Notes: generated by a model not told the origin, from the sequence alone. A DNA stretch of 64,000 nt from Rhodopseudomonas pseudopalustris (GCF_900110435.1 NZ_FODT01000006.1:124001-188000); one strand, 5' to 3'; shown: positions 7,935 through 17,824, numbered from the stretch's first letter. Numbers and translations: made by a program.

Positions 7935-8636
7935 CTACTCCGCCTTGGCGAAGCGATCATCCAGTGCGTAGCCGGCGCCGCGGACGGTGCGGATCGGGTC
8001 CTGCTCGCGGCCCGGATTGAGCAGCTTGCGCAGGCGGCCGATGTGAACGTCGACGGTGCGCTCATCGATATAGATATCGCGCCCCCAGACGCCGTCGAGC
8101 AACTGCTCGCGGCTGAACACCCGGCCGGGATGTTCGAGGAAGAATTCGAGCAGGCGATATTCGGTCGGGCCGAGATCGATCGGCCGGCCGGAGCGCGCGA
8201 CGCGGCGCTTGTCGCGGTCGAGTTCGAGATCGCCGTAAGTCAGCACGGTTGCCAGCCGCTCAGGCGCCGCACGCCGCAGCAGGCCCTTCACCCGCGCCAG
8301 CAATTCCGGCACCGAGAACGGCTTGACGATGTAATCGTCGGCGCCGGTGGCGAGCCCGCGGACGCGCTCGCTCTCCTCGCCGCGCGCGGTCAGCATGATG
8401 ATCGGCAACTGCTTGGTATCGGACCGCGCCCGCAGCCTTCGGCACAGCTCGATCCCCGACAGCCCCGGCAGCATCCAGTCCAGCACCACCAGATCAGGAA
8501 GCCGCTCTTTCATCCGCGTGTCGGCGTCATCGCCGCGCGCGACCGTTTCGACGTCGTAGCCGTCGGATTCGAGATTGTAACGCAGCAGCGTGGTCAGCGC
8601 TTCCTCGTCTTCAACTACCAGAATGCGCGCACCCAT
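7935..8636 (-). CDS. phoB: Phosphate regulon response regulator PhoB
   Basis: 233 residues, OmpR/PhoB class. The receiver has the acidic pocket VVEDEE at 7-12, the phosphorylated Asp at 53 (VVLDWMLPG) and the switch lysine in YIVKPFS near 105. The winged-helix domain covers about 130-230 and ends with the typical ERTVDVHIGRLRKLL and IRTVRGAGYAL segments. Phosphorylated PhoB binds PHO boxes, one of which is visible before pstS. It is the last gene of the phoR-pst-phoU-phoB cluster, 54 bases after phoU. Confidence 0.96.
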   Translation of the reverse strand: MGARILVVEDEEALTTLLRYNLESDGYDVETVARGDDADTRMKERLPDLVVLDWMLPGLSGIELCRRLRARSDTKQLPIIMLTARGEESERVRGLATGADDYIVKPFSVPELLARVKGLLRRAAPERLATVLTYGDLELDRDKRRVARSGRPIDLGPTEYRLLEFFLEHPGRVFSREQLLDGVWGRDIYIDERTVDVHIGRLRKLLNPGREQDPIRTVRGAGYALDDRFAKAE

Positions 8637-8690
8637 GTGTCGTCCTCGTGTTCAATCAATTGATGCGGCCGCAGGCTTGCGGGATCCGCG

Positions 8691-9413
8691 TTAGTTGCCC
8701 GGCGTCGCGTTCGCGAACGTCGTCATGTCGCCCTTCGGCCGCTTGTCCAGGATCTGCTGGCCCTCGACCATGTAGAACACCGTTTCGGCGATATTCGTCG
8801 CGTGGTCGCCGATCCGCTCGATGTTCTTGGCGCAGAACATCAGGTGGATGCAGAACGAGATATTGCGCGGGTCTTCCATCATGTAGGTCAGCAGTTCGCG
8901 GAACAGCGAGGTGCAGATCGCGTCGACCTCTTCGTCGCCGTTCCACACCACCATCGCGGCCGGCAGATCGTGCGCGGTGTAGGCGTCGAGCACCGCCTTG
9001 ACCTGCGACTGCACCAGATCGGTCATGTGTTCGAGGCCGCGGATCAGCTTCAGTGGATGAAAGTCGCTGTCGATCGCGTTGACCCGCTTGGCGATGTTCT
9101 TCGACAGGTCGCCGATTCGTTCGAGATCGGTGGCGACCCGCATCGCGCCGACGATGTCGCGCAGGTCGACCGCCATCGGCTGCCGCCGTGCGATCGTCAG
9201 CACCGCCCGCTCTTCGATCGAGCGTTGCATCTGGTCGATCTCGGAATCGGCCGCGACGACCCGTGCGCCGAGCGCGATGTCGCGACGGACCAGCGCATCG
9301 ACCGCGTCGACAATCTGACGCTCCGCCAGACCGCCCATCTCGGCGACCATCCGGGTCAGTTCCTGCAGGTCGCCGTCGAACGCCTTGCTGGTATGTTCGA
9401 AGCCCATTTCCAT
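8691..9413 (-). CDS. phoU: Phosphate signalling accessory protein PhoU
   Basis: 240 residues, two tandem PhoU three-helix-bundle repeats, the first with ELTRMVAEMGGLAERQIVDAV and DSEIDQMQRSIEERAV, the second with NISFCIHLMFCAKNIERIGDHATNIAE. The E/D-rich metal-binding motifs of each half are seen in DLERIGDLSKNIAKR and in IERIGDHATNIAE. PhoU links the Pst transporter to PhoR and keeps the regulon off when phosphate is ample. It starts 19 bases after the pstB stop, in the normal pst operon position. Confidence 0.97.
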   Translation of the reverse strand: MEMGFEHTSKAFDGDLQELTRMVAEMGGLAERQIVDAVDALVRRDIALGARVVAADSEIDQMQRSIEERAVLTIARRQPMAVDLRDIVGAMRVATDLERIGDLSKNIAKRVNAIDSDFHPLKLIRGLEHMTDLVQSQVKAVLDAYTAHDLPAAMVVWNGDEEVDAICTSLFRELLTYMMEDPRNISFCIHLMFCAKNIERIGDHATNIAETVFYMVEGQQILDKRPKGDMTTFANATPGN

Positions 9414-9432
9414 TCTCCTCGCGCGTGGCGCG

Positions 9433-10257
9433 TCAGCCGAAACGGCCGGTGATGTAGTCCTGGGTGCGCCGGTCGTTCGGCGAGGTGAAGATCTTGTTGG
9501 TCGGCCCGAATTCGATCAGTTCGCCGAGATACATGAAGGCGGTCGACTCCGAAACGCGGGCCGCCTGCTGCATGTTATGCGTGACGATGGCGATGGTGTA
9601 GTCTTCCTTCAACTCGTCGATCAGCTCTTCGATCTTCGCGGTCGAGATCGGGTCGAGCGCCGAGCACGGCTCGTCGAACAGGATCACTTCCGGCCGCACC
9701 GCGATGGTGCGTGCGATGCACAGCCGCTGTTGCTGGCCGCCGGACAGGCTGAGGCCGGACGCGTTGAGCTTGTCCTTGACCTCGTTCCAAAGCGCCGCGC
9801 TGCGCAGCGCCTTCTCGACCCGGCCGTCCATCTCCGACTTGGAGATTTTCTCGTACAGCCGGATGCCGAACGCGATGTTCTCGTAGATCGTCATCGGGAA
9901 CGGCGTGGGCTTCTGGAACACCATCCCGACCCGCGCCCGCAGCAGGTTGAGGTCGAGCTTCGGGTCGAGAATGTTGTTGCCGTCGAGCATCACCTGCCCC
10001 TCGGCGCGCTGGCCCGGATAGAGATCGTACATCCGGTTGAACACACGTAGCAGGGTCGACTTGCCGCAACCCGACGGACCGATGAAGGCCGTGACGCGGT
10101 TGGCGGCGAGGCTGAGATTGATGTGCTTCAGCGCGTGATTCTGGCCGTAGTAGAAATTGAGATCGCGCACGATGACCTTTGCGGGGCCGTCGGGCTGGTT
10201 GCCGATCAGCGGTCCCGGTCCGCTCGGAACGCTGGTGGCAATCGAAATCTCGCTCAT
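9433..10257 (-). CDS. pstB: Phosphate ABC transporter ATP-binding protein PstB
   Basis: 274 residues. Walker A is GPSGCGKST, the Q-loop is [12 protein letters not shown], the ABC signature [16 protein letters not shown] and Walker [13 protein letters not shown], then the switch histidine in [11 protein letters not shown]. It powers phosphate uptake through PstC/PstA. The ATG at 10257 overlaps the pstA stop by four bases (ATGA), which fixes the start and shows coupling; the N-terminal 30 residues are a low-complexity extension before the [12 protein letters not shown] start of the domain. Confidence 0.97.
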   Translation of the reverse strand: MSEISIATSVPSGPGPLIGNQPDGPAKVIVRDLNFYYGQNHALKHINLSLAANRVTAFIGPSGCGKSTLLRVFNRMYDLYPGQRAEGQVMLDGNNILDPKLDLNLLRARVGMVFQKPTPFPMTIYENIAFGIRLYEKISKSEMDGRVEKALRSAALWNEVKDKLNASGLSLSGGQQQRLCIARTIAVRPEVILFDEPCSALDPISTAKIEELIDELKEDYTIAIVTHNMQQAARVSESTAFMYLGELIEFGPTNKIFTSPNDRRTQDYITGRFG

Positions 10258-11114
10258 TTCGTGGTCCTCTCGGCGCCGATGATGCGCGCACCAATGTTCA
10301 GGGCAAGCACAGTCAAGGTGATCAGCAACGCGCCGGTCCAGGCAAGCTGCTTCCAGTAGGCATAGGGGCTCTGGACGAAGTTGTTGATGGTCACCGGCAG
10401 GTTCGCCATCGTCTTGGTCATGTCGAGGCTGAAGAACTGGTTGCTGAGCGCGGTGAACAGCAGCGGCGCGGTCTCGCCGGCGACGCGCGCGGTGGCGAGC
10501 AGGATGCCGGTGATCAGGCCGGCGCGCGCGGCGCGGTAGGCGATTCGGCGGATCACCAGCGACCGCGGCAGGCCGAGCGCGGACGCCGCCTCGCGCAGCG
10601 AGCTCGGCACCAATAGCAGCATGTCCTCGGTGGTGCGGACCACCACCGGGATCACGATCACCGCCAGCGCCAGCGAGCCTGCGAGCGCCGAGAACCGGCC
10701 CATCGTCACCACCACCGCGCCGTAGATGAACAGGCCGATGATGATCGACGGCGCACTGAGCAGGATGTCGTTGATGAAACGGATCACCGAGGTGAGCCGG
10801 TCGTGCTTGCCGTATTCCGCGAGATAGGTGCCGGCGAACAGGCCGAGCGGCGCTCCGATGCCGACGCCGAACACGGTCATGATCACCGAGCCGACGATGG
10901 CGTTGAGCAGGCCGCCTTCGGTCGAGCCGGGCGGCGGCGTGTTCTGGGTGAACACCTGCCAATTGACGCCGGCGAGGCCGTTGTAGAACAGCGTGAACAG
11001 GATCAGCGCCAGCCAGGTGACGCCGAACACCGCCGCGGCGGAGCACAGCACTTTCACCACCAGATCGACGCGGTGACGGCGATTGTAAATCGGACTGCGT
11101 TGAATCGAGGACAT
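10254..11114 (-). CDS. pstA: Phosphate ABC transporter permease PstA
   Basis: 286 residues with six predicted membrane helices, the first at about 21-45. The inner-membrane permease forms the phosphate channel with PstC. The EAA-loop that docks PstB is seen in [19 protein letters not shown] at about residues 190-210. [16 protein letters not shown] and [15 protein letters not shown] are typical of PstA. The gene starts two bases after the pstC stop and overlaps pstB by four, so the three genes form a tight unit. Confidence 0.96.
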   Translation of the reverse strand: MSSIQRSPIYNRRHRVDLVVKVLCSAAAVFGVTWLALILFTLFYNGLAGVNWQVFTQNTPPPGSTEGGLLNAIVGSVIMTVFGVGIGAPLGLFAGTYLAEYGKHDRLTSVIRFINDILLSAPSIIIGLFIYGAVVVTMGRFSALAGSLALAVIVIPVVVRTTEDMLLLVPSSLREAASALGLPRSLVIRRIAYRAARAGLITGILLATARVAGETAPLLFTALSNQFFSLDMTKTMANLPVTINNFVQSPYAYWKQLAWTGALLITLTVLALNIGARIIGAERTTK

Positions 11115-11116
11115 GA

Positions 11117-12118
11117 TTACTTGCCCGCCTTCATTTCGAGCCGCATCAGCAGCAGCCGCGCCGCCGCCAGCACCAGGAAGGTCAGAATGAACAGCAACAG
11201 GCCGAGCATGATCAGGCCGGACTGGTGCAGGCCGTCGCTCTCGGCGAACTCAGAGGCGATCGCCGCCGAGATCGTGGTGCCGGGCGCAAAGATCGAGCCG
11301 CTGATCCGGAACGAGTTGCCGATGATGAAGGTCACCGCCATGGTCTCGCCGAGCGCGCGGCCGAGCGCCAGCATCACGCCGCCGATCACGCCGACGCGGG
11401 TGTAGGGAATGACCACGCTGCGAACGACTTCCCAGGTGGTGCAGCCGACGCCATAGGCGGCTTCCTTCAACACCGGCGGCACGGTCTTGAACACGTCGAC
11501 CGAAATCGCGGTGATGAACGGCAGCACCATGATCGCAAGGATCAGCGAAGCGTTGAACAGGCTGAGATAGGACGGCGGCCCGGCGAAGATCGTGCCCAGC
11601 ACCGGAACGCCGTCGAACAGGGCGATCATCACCGGCTGGAAATGATTGGCGAGAAACGGCCCGAGCACGAAGAAGCCCCACATGCCGTAGATGATCGATG
11701 GAATGCCGGCCAGCAATTCGACCGCGAGGCCGATCGGCCGTCGCAGCCACAGCGGGCAGAGCTCGGTGAGAAAGATCGCGATGCCGAGGCCGACCGGGAT
11801 CGCGATCGTCATTGCGATCGCCGACGTCACCAGCGTGCCGTAGATCGGACCGAGCGCGCCGAGCACCGGCGGATCATTGGCGGGCGCCCAGCGAGCGGTG
11901 GTCAGGAACGACAGGCCGAACTCGCGCAGCGCCGGCCAGGCGCCGACAATCAGCGAAATGATGATGCCGCCGAGGATCAACAGGACCGAAATCGCACAGG
12001 CGCGGGTGGTCCAGTAGAATGCGGAGTCGCCGAACCTGAAAGCGTTCAGGGCCCGGGCGCGATCATAAGGTCCTGCCGTCGCTTGAAGCCCTGTACTGTC
12101 AACCGCCATGTCCGCCAC
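11117..12118 (-). CDS. pstC: Phosphate ABC transporter permease PstC
   Basis: 333 residues, six or more membrane helices, with the permease docking loop [19 protein letters not shown] and the [11 protein letters not shown] and [18 protein letters not shown] motifs of PstC. A GTG at 12118 is chosen as start because a clear AAGGAG lies six bases before it; the in-frame ATG at 12109 would be 15 bases from that site. With PstA it carries phosphate handed over by PstS. It follows pstS after a 234-base gap, which is longer than the other spacings in the operon and may hold a processing or attenuation signal. Confidence 0.95.
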   Translation of the reverse strand: MADMAVDSTGLQATAGPYDRARALNAFRFGDSAFYWTTRACAISVLLILGGIIISLIVGAWPALREFGLSFLTTARWAPANDPPVLGALGPIYGTLVTSAIAMTIAIPVGLGIAIFLTELCPLWLRRPIGLAVELLAGIPSIIYGMWGFFVLGPFLANHFQPVMIALFDGVPVLGTIFAGPPSYLSLFNASLILAIMVLPFITAISVDVFKTVPPVLKEAAYGVGCTTWEVVRSVVIPYTRVGVIGGVMLALGRALGETMAVTFIIGNSFRISGSIFAPGTTISAAIASEFAESDGLHQSGLIMLGLLLFILTFLVLAAARLLLMRLEMKAGK

Positions 12119-12352
12119 GCCTGTCTCCTTGTGCCGATGCAGGTTACGATAAACGAGCCGCGTAGCCTGGAGATTTCTGTTTGAACCGAATGCTGCGTTG
12201 CACCGCAATGCGAGCCGCACGATGCGCTGCGCCGCTCAATGGCGCACCGAAACCCGGCCCGCGCACGGCGGGATCTCAGCTGTCACGAACGTCATAAGTC
12301 GAGAGCGTCGCGCGACCCGGCAGAGCCGGATCGCGCCTGCTGGTGACGAAGA

Positions 12353-13363
12353 TCAGCTCTTGATGTCGGCCGACCAGGTCTTCTCGATCAGCTTGACCAC
12401 CGGCTCCGGCATCGGGATGTAGTCGAGTTCTTCGGCCATCTTGTCGCCCTTCTCGAACGCCCACTTGAAGAACTTGATGGCTTCCGAAGAGGCCGCCTTG
12501 TCGGACGGATCCTTGTGCATCAGGATGAAGGTCGCACCGGTGATCGGCCACGAGGCCTCGCCGGGCTGATCGGTCAGGATGACGTAGTAGTTCTTCGAAC
12601 CGGCCCAATCGGCATTGGCGGCCGCAGCCTGGAACGCGCCGATGGTCGGCTGCACCGTCTTCCCGGCCTTGTTCACGACGCCGGCGTAGGTCAGCTTGTT
12701 CTGCTTGGCATAGGCGTATTCGACGTAGCCGATCGAGTTCTTGGTTTGGCTGACGTTGCCGGCAACGCCTTCATTGCCCTTGGCGCCGACGCCGACCGGC
12801 CATTCCACCGCAGTGCCGGAGCCAACCTTCGACTTCCACTCGGCGTTGACCTTCGTCAGATAGTCGGTCCACAGGAACGTCGTTCCCGAGCCGTCGGAGC
12901 GGCGAACCACGGTGATCGCGTCGCCCGACAACTTCGCTTTCGGATTGAGCTTGACGATCGCCGGATCGTTCCAGGTCTTGATCTTGCCGAGATAGATGTC
13001 ACCCAGCACTTCGCCGGTGAACACCAGCTCGCCGGGCTGGACGCCTTCGAGATTCACGACCGGAACCAGCGCGCCCATCGCCTGGGGCCACTGGATCATG
13101 CCTTCCTTCTCGAGCTGCTCGGGCTTCAGCGGCATGTCGCTTGCGCCGAACGTCACGGTCTTGGCGATGATCTGCTTGATGCCGGCGCCCGAGCCGATCG
13201 ACTGGTAGTTCAGGCCGTTGCCGGTCTCTTTCTTGTAGGCGTCCGCCCATTTCGAATACAGCGGGAACGGAAAGGTGGCGCCGGCGCCGGTGATGTCGGC
13301 AGCGAATGCCGAGGTCGACGCCGCAACCAGTCCGGCTGCGACGATAGACTTGATGAAATTCAT
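12353..13363 (-). CDS. pstS: Periplasmic phosphate-binding protein PstS
   Basis: 336 residues. A Sec signal peptide covers residues 1-21 (MNFIKSIVAAGL...SAFA). The phosphate-binding loops are present: GAGATFPFPLY at 27-37, GSGAGIKQI, GASDMPL and the VRRSDGSGTTFLWTDYL segment. It captures inorganic phosphate in the periplasm and delivers it to PstC/PstA. The four-unit PHO box at 13438-13477 lies 75-114 bases upstream of its start, so PhoB control is very likely. It is the first gene after phoR. Confidence 0.97.
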   Translation of the reverse strand: MNFIKSIVAAGLVAASTSAFAADITGAGATFPFPLYSKWADAYKKETGNGLNYQSIGSGAGIKQIIAKTVTFGASDMPLKPEQLEKEGMIQWPQAMGALVPVVNLEGVQPGELVFTGEVLGDIYLGKIKTWNDPAIVKLNPKAKLSGDAITVVRRSDGSGTTFLWTDYLTKVNAEWKSKVGSGTAVEWPVGVGAKGNEGVAGNVSQTKNSIGYVEYAYAKQNKLTYAGVVNKAGKTVQPTIGAFQAAAANADWAGSKNYYVILTDQPGEASWPITGATFILMHKDPSDKAASSEAIKFFKWAFEKGDKMAEELDYIPMPEPVVKLIEKTWSADIKS

Positions 13364-13437
13364 AAAAGGTCTCCGTTGGTAAGCGAAGCGCTCATCGCGC
13401 CCGATCGCGCTTACCCCGCCCGCTTTAGGGGCGGTCG

Positions 13438-13477
13438 ATTGACCTTTTATGAGGGTTTGATGACACTCGTGTGACTA
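13438..13477 (-). promoter_or_regulatory. PHO box of four 7-bp units before pstS
   Basis: On the minus strand the units TAGTCAC (13471-13477), GTGTCAT (13460-13466), CCCTCAT (13449-13455) and GGTCAAT (13438-13444) repeat every 11 bases exactly. The PhoB consensus is CTGTCAT with a four-base A/T-rich spacer, and the spacers here are ACGA, CAAA and AAAA. The middle two units fit best. Confidence 0.8.
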
Positions 13478-13498
13478 CGTCAACCCATTGAATTAAAA

Positions 13499-14854
13499 TC
13501 AGTTTTCGGTTCGAACCCGGGGTTTTTCCGGGGGGAAACAGACCGTGAAAGTCGCCCCGTTTTTCATCACGCTTTCGATCAAAAGCCGGCCGCGATGGCG
13601 GTTAACAATATGTTTCACCAGCGATAATCCTAATCCAGTACCGCCTTGGGAACGGCTGTCGCCGACATCGACCCGGTAGAACCGTTCGGTCAGTCGCGGC
13701 AGGTGTTCGGGGGAAATGCCGGGACCGAAATCGCGCACCGCGACGCGATACTCCACACCGCCATCCGATGACGGCACCGAGCCGACCGAGACCGCGACCC
13801 GGCCGCCGGAGGCGCCGTATTTCAGCGCGTTCTCGATCAGGTTCTCGAACACCCGCAGCAATTCCTCGCGATCGCCGGCGATCACCGCAGGCGCTTCGGG
13901 CAGCTCGATCTCGATCGCCACCTGGCGTTCCTTCGCCAGCGGCTCGAGCCCGTCGGCGACCTGCTTGATCAGCGGCGCGAGATCAATCTGCGTGTCGGGC
14001 CGAACATGGACACTCAGCTCGACCCGCGACAGCGACAGCAGATCGTCGATCAGCCGCGCCATCCGCGTCGCCTGCGCCTGCATGATGCCGAGGAACCGCT
14101 CGCGGGCCTTGGCGTCGTCGCGCGCAGGCCCCTGCAGCGTGTCGATGAAGCCGGACAACGCCGCCAGCGGGGTGCGCAACTCGTGACTCGCATTGGCGAC
14201 GAAATCGACGCGCATCTCCTCGACGCGGCGCAGCGGCGTGAGATCGTGGAAGGTCATCAACATGCACTGGTCGGTGCCATCGAACGCGGTCGGCACCTGC
14301 ACCGGGGTGATGATCAACTCCATCCAGCGCTCGATCGGCGCGTGATCGAGATAGCTGACCCGGCGCGGCTCGGCGGTGGCGATCGCCTCGCGCAACGCGG
14401 TGACGATCTCCGGATTGCGCAGCGCGAACTGCGCCAGTTCGCGGACGCGGAGCGCCGGCGCGATCTGCTCGGCCGCATCGTTGAGATGCAGCACCCGACC
14501 GGCACGATCGAGCAGCACCGCGGGATCGGGCATCCCGGCGACGATCGCGCGCACCACCGGCGTCTCGACCGGGCTGACGCCGTGGGTTTCCTCACGCGCG
14601 CTGACGGTGCTGTGCAGCCGCCACGGCACCAGCGACGCCGCCGCGATGCAGACGAACACGGCGCCGGCAGCGGCGCCCGAGATTTCGCCGAAAGCGGCCA
14701 GTGCGACCAGCGCGATCGCCGCCGCGAGCAGAATGATCGCGGCATGACGCAGCCGGTCCGCCCATGGCGAGGCGATCGGCGCGGGGGTGTTGTCCGTCGA
14801 CGGGACCAGCGGTCCGGCGTGGCGGGCTTGCTCGTCGGGCGCCTGGGCGATCAT
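13499..14854 (-). CDS. phoR: Phosphate regulon sensor histidine kinase PhoR
   Basis: 451 residues. Two membrane helices at about 35-80 anchor it; a PAS-like domain follows (VVRAIVAGMPDPAVLLDRAGRVLHLN). The HisKA box with the phosphorylated His is VANASHELRTPLAALSG near residue 218, and the ATPase domain has the N box ENLIENALKYG, DFGPGISPEHL and GTGLGLSLVKHI. It phosphorylates PhoB when phosphate is scarce. The ATG at 14854 is two bases after the stop of the upstream membrane gene, so the two are probably cotranscribed; phoB itself lies at the far end of the pst operon. Confidence 0.95.
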   Translation of the reverse strand: MIAQAPDEQARHAGPLVPSTDNTPAPIASPWADRLRHAAIILLAAAIALVALAAFGEISGAAAGAVFVCIAAASLVPWRLHSTVSAREETHGVSPVETPVVRAIVAGMPDPAVLLDRAGRVLHLNDAAEQIAPALRVRELAQFALRNPEIVTALREAIATAEPRRVSYLDHAPIERWMELIITPVQVPTAFDGTDQCMLMTFHDLTPLRRVEEMRVDFVANASHELRTPLAALSGFIDTLQGPARDDAKARERFLGIMQAQATRMARLIDDLLSLSRVELSVHVRPDTQIDLAPLIKQVADGLEPLAKERQVAIEIELPEAPAVIAGDREELLRVFENLIENALKYGASGGRVAVSVGSVPSSDGGVEYRVAVRDFGPGISPEHLPRLTERFYRVDVGDSRSQGGTGLGLSLVKHIVNRHRGRLLIESVMKNGATFTVCFPPEKPRVRTEN

Positions 14855-14856
14855 GG

Positions 14857-15891
14857 CTAGCCTGGGGTGGGATCCTGTCGGATCGGCTTCGGGTCGAGCG
14901 CGTCGGCGAGCCGGTGCATCCGTTTCAACCGCGCCCCGAGAACGATTTCGCGGATGGCGAGAATAATCACCGAGAGCATGAACGGCACGATGTAATAAAG
15001 CAGGCGGAACAGCAGCATCCCGGCCAGCAGAGCTTCCTTGTCCATCTGCCACAGCCCGACCAGCATCGCGGCGTCGAACACGCCGAGGCCGCCGGGGGAA
15101 TGGCTGGCGAAGCCGAGCAGAGTCGCCGACACGAAGATCACCGCCACGACCACGAAACCGAGATTGGGCTCGTCGGGCACCAGCACGTACATCGCCAGCG
15201 CGCAGAAGCCGAGATCGATGATGCCGATTCCGATCTGCAGCATCGTCAGCGGCCCGCCCGGCAGTTCGACTGTCCAGGTGCCGCGGCCGACGCTGCGCGG
15301 CTTGATCGACATCCAGATCACATAGACCATCAGGCCGGCGAGGATGACCAGCGCCAGCACCCGGTTGAGCCAGGGCGGCAGCTGGTCGATCGAGGACGCG
15401 GCTTCCGGATGATAGGCGATGCCCATCCCGAGCACCGCCGCGTTGCCGAGCCAGAAGGTCAGGCCGGCGAGAAAGCAGATCTTGGCGACGTCGATGCCGT
15501 CGAGGCCCCAGGCCGAATAGATCCGGTAACGGACCGCGCCGCCGGTAAAGACGCTGGCGCCGACATTGTGACCGATCGAATAGCTGGTGAAGGCGGCAAG
15601 CGCGGCGATATGATACGGCACGTCGTTGCGGCCGATCGTCCGCAACGCGAAGAGGTCGTAAAAGGTCAGGGTAAAGTAACCGGCGGCGACGAACAGCGCG
15701 GCAAGCCCGATCAGCCGCGGTTCGGTCTGGCGGATCGCCTCGAGCACCTTGTCGACATCGATGCCGCGCAGCAGATGGAAGAGAACGTAACAAGCGGCCG
15801 CGATGACCGCGATGCTGATCGCAACACCGAGCTTGTGCAGGATTTGCTTCTCGCGCAGATGCGCGATCACCCTGCCGATTGCGGCCACCAT
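14857..15891 (-). CDS. LPG-synthase-type membrane protein (YbhN/MprF flippase domain family)
   Basis: 344 residues, about eight membrane helices, no soluble catalytic domain. The pattern SYSIGHNVGASVFTGGAVRYRIYSAWGLD and the late segment LLGFASHSPGGLGVFDAAML are typical of the lysylphosphatidylglycerol-synthase transmembrane domain (YbhN/UPF0104 family), related to the flippase part of MprF. The family may move lipids across the inner membrane, but the substrate here is unknown. Its stop is two bases from the phoR start, which makes a Pho link likely. It is the first gene of the phosphate cluster. Confidence 0.8.
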   Translation of the reverse strand: MVAAIGRVIAHLREKQILHKLGVAISIAVIAAACYVLFHLLRGIDVDKVLEAIRQTEPRLIGLAALFVAAGYFTLTFYDLFALRTIGRNDVPYHIAALAAFTSYSIGHNVGASVFTGGAVRYRIYSAWGLDGIDVAKICFLAGLTFWLGNAAVLGMGIAYHPEAASSIDQLPPWLNRVLALVILAGLMVYVIWMSIKPRSVGRGTWTVELPGGPLTMLQIGIGIIDLGFCALAMYVLVPDEPNLGFVVVAVIFVSATLLGFASHSPGGLGVFDAAMLVGLWQMDKEALLAGMLLFRLLYYIVPFMLSVIILAIREIVLGARLKRMHRLADALDPKPIRQDPTPG

Positions 15892-16128
15892 CTAAACCTC
15901 AAATCCCTCTCCACTGCCTGGGACATCGGGACCGGTATCACGACAGCCGTCACCGGACCGTGGCCAGAAAGCTTTGGTAGCTTGTTTCCGGGCTGGATGG
16001 AATTCGTACGATACCGCCAATCCCGCTCCTTCGGTTCAAATCGGGTCGAGCCAACAGGTTTCATCACCTGAGACCATTCGCAGCAGTTTCACGCCAGGCG
16101 AACCGCGCCGGACGCCGTTGCGGGGAGC

Positions 16129-16425
16129 TCAGCTCCCCTGCATCTGCCGCGCGACAACCCAGTAGCGCAGCCAGGACCCGATCGCACACCCCACCAGATA
16201 GGCGGCAATCATGACGAGGAAAAGATCGAGCCAGTAACCGGCGCGACCGGGAACGATCCGGGCGAGCGACAGGCCGACCAGCACCGCCGCCACCCCGCCG
16301 ATCCCCATTGCGGCGTTGTTCGAGAGGCCTGTGCCGCGTTGCACCACCGAAATCCAGCCCGCGGCGAATCCCAGCAGCAGCGATCCCAGCAGCCAGCCCC
16401 AGTAGAAGTTTGCCAACGCCATCAT
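16129..16425 (-). CDS. Small integral membrane protein, three helices
   Basis: 98 residues with three hydrophobic segments at about 5-25, 37-57 and 65-85, short loops, and a basic C-terminus. No enzyme motif was recognised. It starts four bases after the stop of the OmpA/BON gene, so the two are very likely one operon, and it may assist that envelope protein. The 237 bases between it and the phosphate cluster hold no supportable gene. Confidence 0.7.
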   Translation of the reverse strand: MMALANFYWGWLLGSLLLGFAAGWISVVQRGTGLSNNAAMGIGGVAAVLVGLSLARIVPGRAGYWLDLFLVMIAAYLVGCAIGSWLRYWVVARQMQGS

Positions 16426-16429
16426 GCCG

Positions 16430-17824
16430 TCACCTGATCATGAAATCGATGCGGCGATTTTTCGCCTTGCCAGCGTCGGTCTCGTTCCCTTCGAGCGGGA
16501 TCTTGCTGCCATAGCCGAAAGCCCGGAAACGCTCCGGCGACAGGCCGGCCCTCACCATATAGTCGACCACCGCCCGCGCCCGACGTTCCGAAAGCGCCTG
16601 GTTGGAGCCGGCCTCGCCGGCGCTATCGGTGTGTCCCGCCACCTCGATGGCGGCGCCGGGGCAACGCATCGCGGTCTCGATCAGCCGGTCGAGCAGGCCG
16701 GCGGAGTCCTTGTCGATGCTGGCGCTGGCGGAGTCGAAGCGCACAGTGCTCTTGCCGAGCAGGTCGTTGAACAATTGCTGGCAGACCGTCGCGTCGACCG
16801 GCGACGCCGCCGGCTTGACCGAGAGGTCGGCCTTGACGGTCCATCCTTGCGGCATGTCCTTGTTCAGTTCGGACCGGATCTGACTGACCGCCGCCTCGAA
16901 CAGCGCATCGCCGGACAGACGCACCTCGCGATCCGACACGATCAGGGTGCCGGTCGAAAGCCGCGACAGCGCGCCCAGCGCCGGTTTGACGGCATTTGCG
17001 AAGCCCTGCGGCGCGCCGATGCTGGCCTTGAGGTTGTCGACCACCTTCTCGCTGAAGAATTTTTGGCCGGCGGTGTCCGCCAACACGGCATGGACGGCGT
17101 TGTCGGGAACGTAGCCGGTCAGCGTCAGCGTCGACGCAACCGGATCCTTGTTGGCCTGGAACACGTAAGGCGGGGCCTTGATGTCGTTCTCGGCGACCGA
17201 ATAGCCCTCCGGCAGATTCCTCAGCGCCGCGGCGATGGCTTCGCGGCCGCCGAGATCGCGCGCCATGCCGGACAGGCTGATCTTGGTGTCGGACAGCGTA
17301 ATCTTGCCTTCCTTGAGCTTGCCGATCTGATCGACCAGCAGCAGTGCGGTGGCGTCGAAACGAGAGGGTGCGCCGCGCGCGAGGCTTATCTGATCGACAA
17401 CCTCGACGCCGCTGACTTCGTTGCGGGCCGCTTCGGCTAGCCTCGCCTTGCTGGCCGGCAGTGGAGCACTGCCGCCGAGCGTCACGCGAACCACATCACG
17501 CTCGACCGACCAGACGAATGGCGACGCCAGCGGAACCAGCCGGGTCTGGTCGACCACCAGCCGGACGCCAGGGACGCTTTCGACCGCGGCGACCGCGCTG
17601 CGGCGGCCCTCTTCGGAGAACGCATCGGCAGAGAATGCAATGTCGCGACCGGCTGCCGTCAGCCGGGTCTTGTCCAGCACCGTACTCTTGAGCGCTGCGG
17701 CGGACCGCTCGGCGACATCGGCTTCCACGGCCGGCGTGGTGGTCCACGCCGCGATCGCCCATAGAGCGATAAGAATGATGGCGCCGCGCCACCACTGGCC
17801 GCTCGATCTGAAAAGTCCGCGCAT
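16430..17824 (-). CDS. OmpA-family envelope protein with BON-like repeats
   Basis: 464 residues. An N-terminal membrane anchor (IILIALWAIAAW, residues 16-27) leads to a periplasmic part with two or three BON-like repeats, as in ESVPGVRLVVDQTRL, NLPEGYSV and LNKDMPQGWTV. The C-terminal 120 residues are an OmpA peptidoglycan-binding domain: VRFDSASASIDKDS, EVAGHTDSAGEAGSNQALSE and RRARAVVDYM. The architecture resembles anchored BON-OmpA proteins of actinobacteria and alphaproteobacteria. It probably tethers the inner membrane to peptidoglycan. It is cotranscribed with the small membrane gene that follows. Confidence 0.85.
   Translation of the reverse strand: MRGLFRSSGQWWRGAIILIALWAIAAWTTTPAVEADVAERSAAALKSTVLDKTRLTAAGRDIAFSADAFSEEGRRSAVAAVESVPGVRLVVDQTRLVPLASPFVWSVERDVVRVTLGGSAPLPASKARLAEAARNEVSGVEVVDQISLARGAPSRFDATALLLVDQIGKLKEGKITLSDTKISLSGMARDLGGREAIAAALRNLPEGYSVAENDIKAPPYVFQANKDPVASTLTLTGYVPDNAVHAVLADTAGQKFFSEKVVDNLKASIGAPQGFANAVKPALGALSRLSTGTLIVSDREVRLSGDALFEAAVSQIRSELNKDMPQGWTVKADLSVKPAASPVDATVCQQLFNDLLGKSTVRFDSASASIDKDSAGLLDRLIETAMRCPGAAIEVAGHTDSAGEAGSNQALSERRARAVVDYMVRAGLSPERFRAFGYGSKIPLEGNETDAGKAKNRRIDFMIR

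Noticed and set aside
13499-15793. An open frame that extends phoR to over 760 codons
   Set aside because: The upstream part overlaps the flippase-like gene in another frame and has no family look; the ATG at 14854 fits PhoR.
15892-16128. A GTTCAAATC segment near 16035 resembling a tRNA T-loop
   Set aside because: The flanking bases do not form the five-base T stem, and no acceptor or anticodon arm was found around it.
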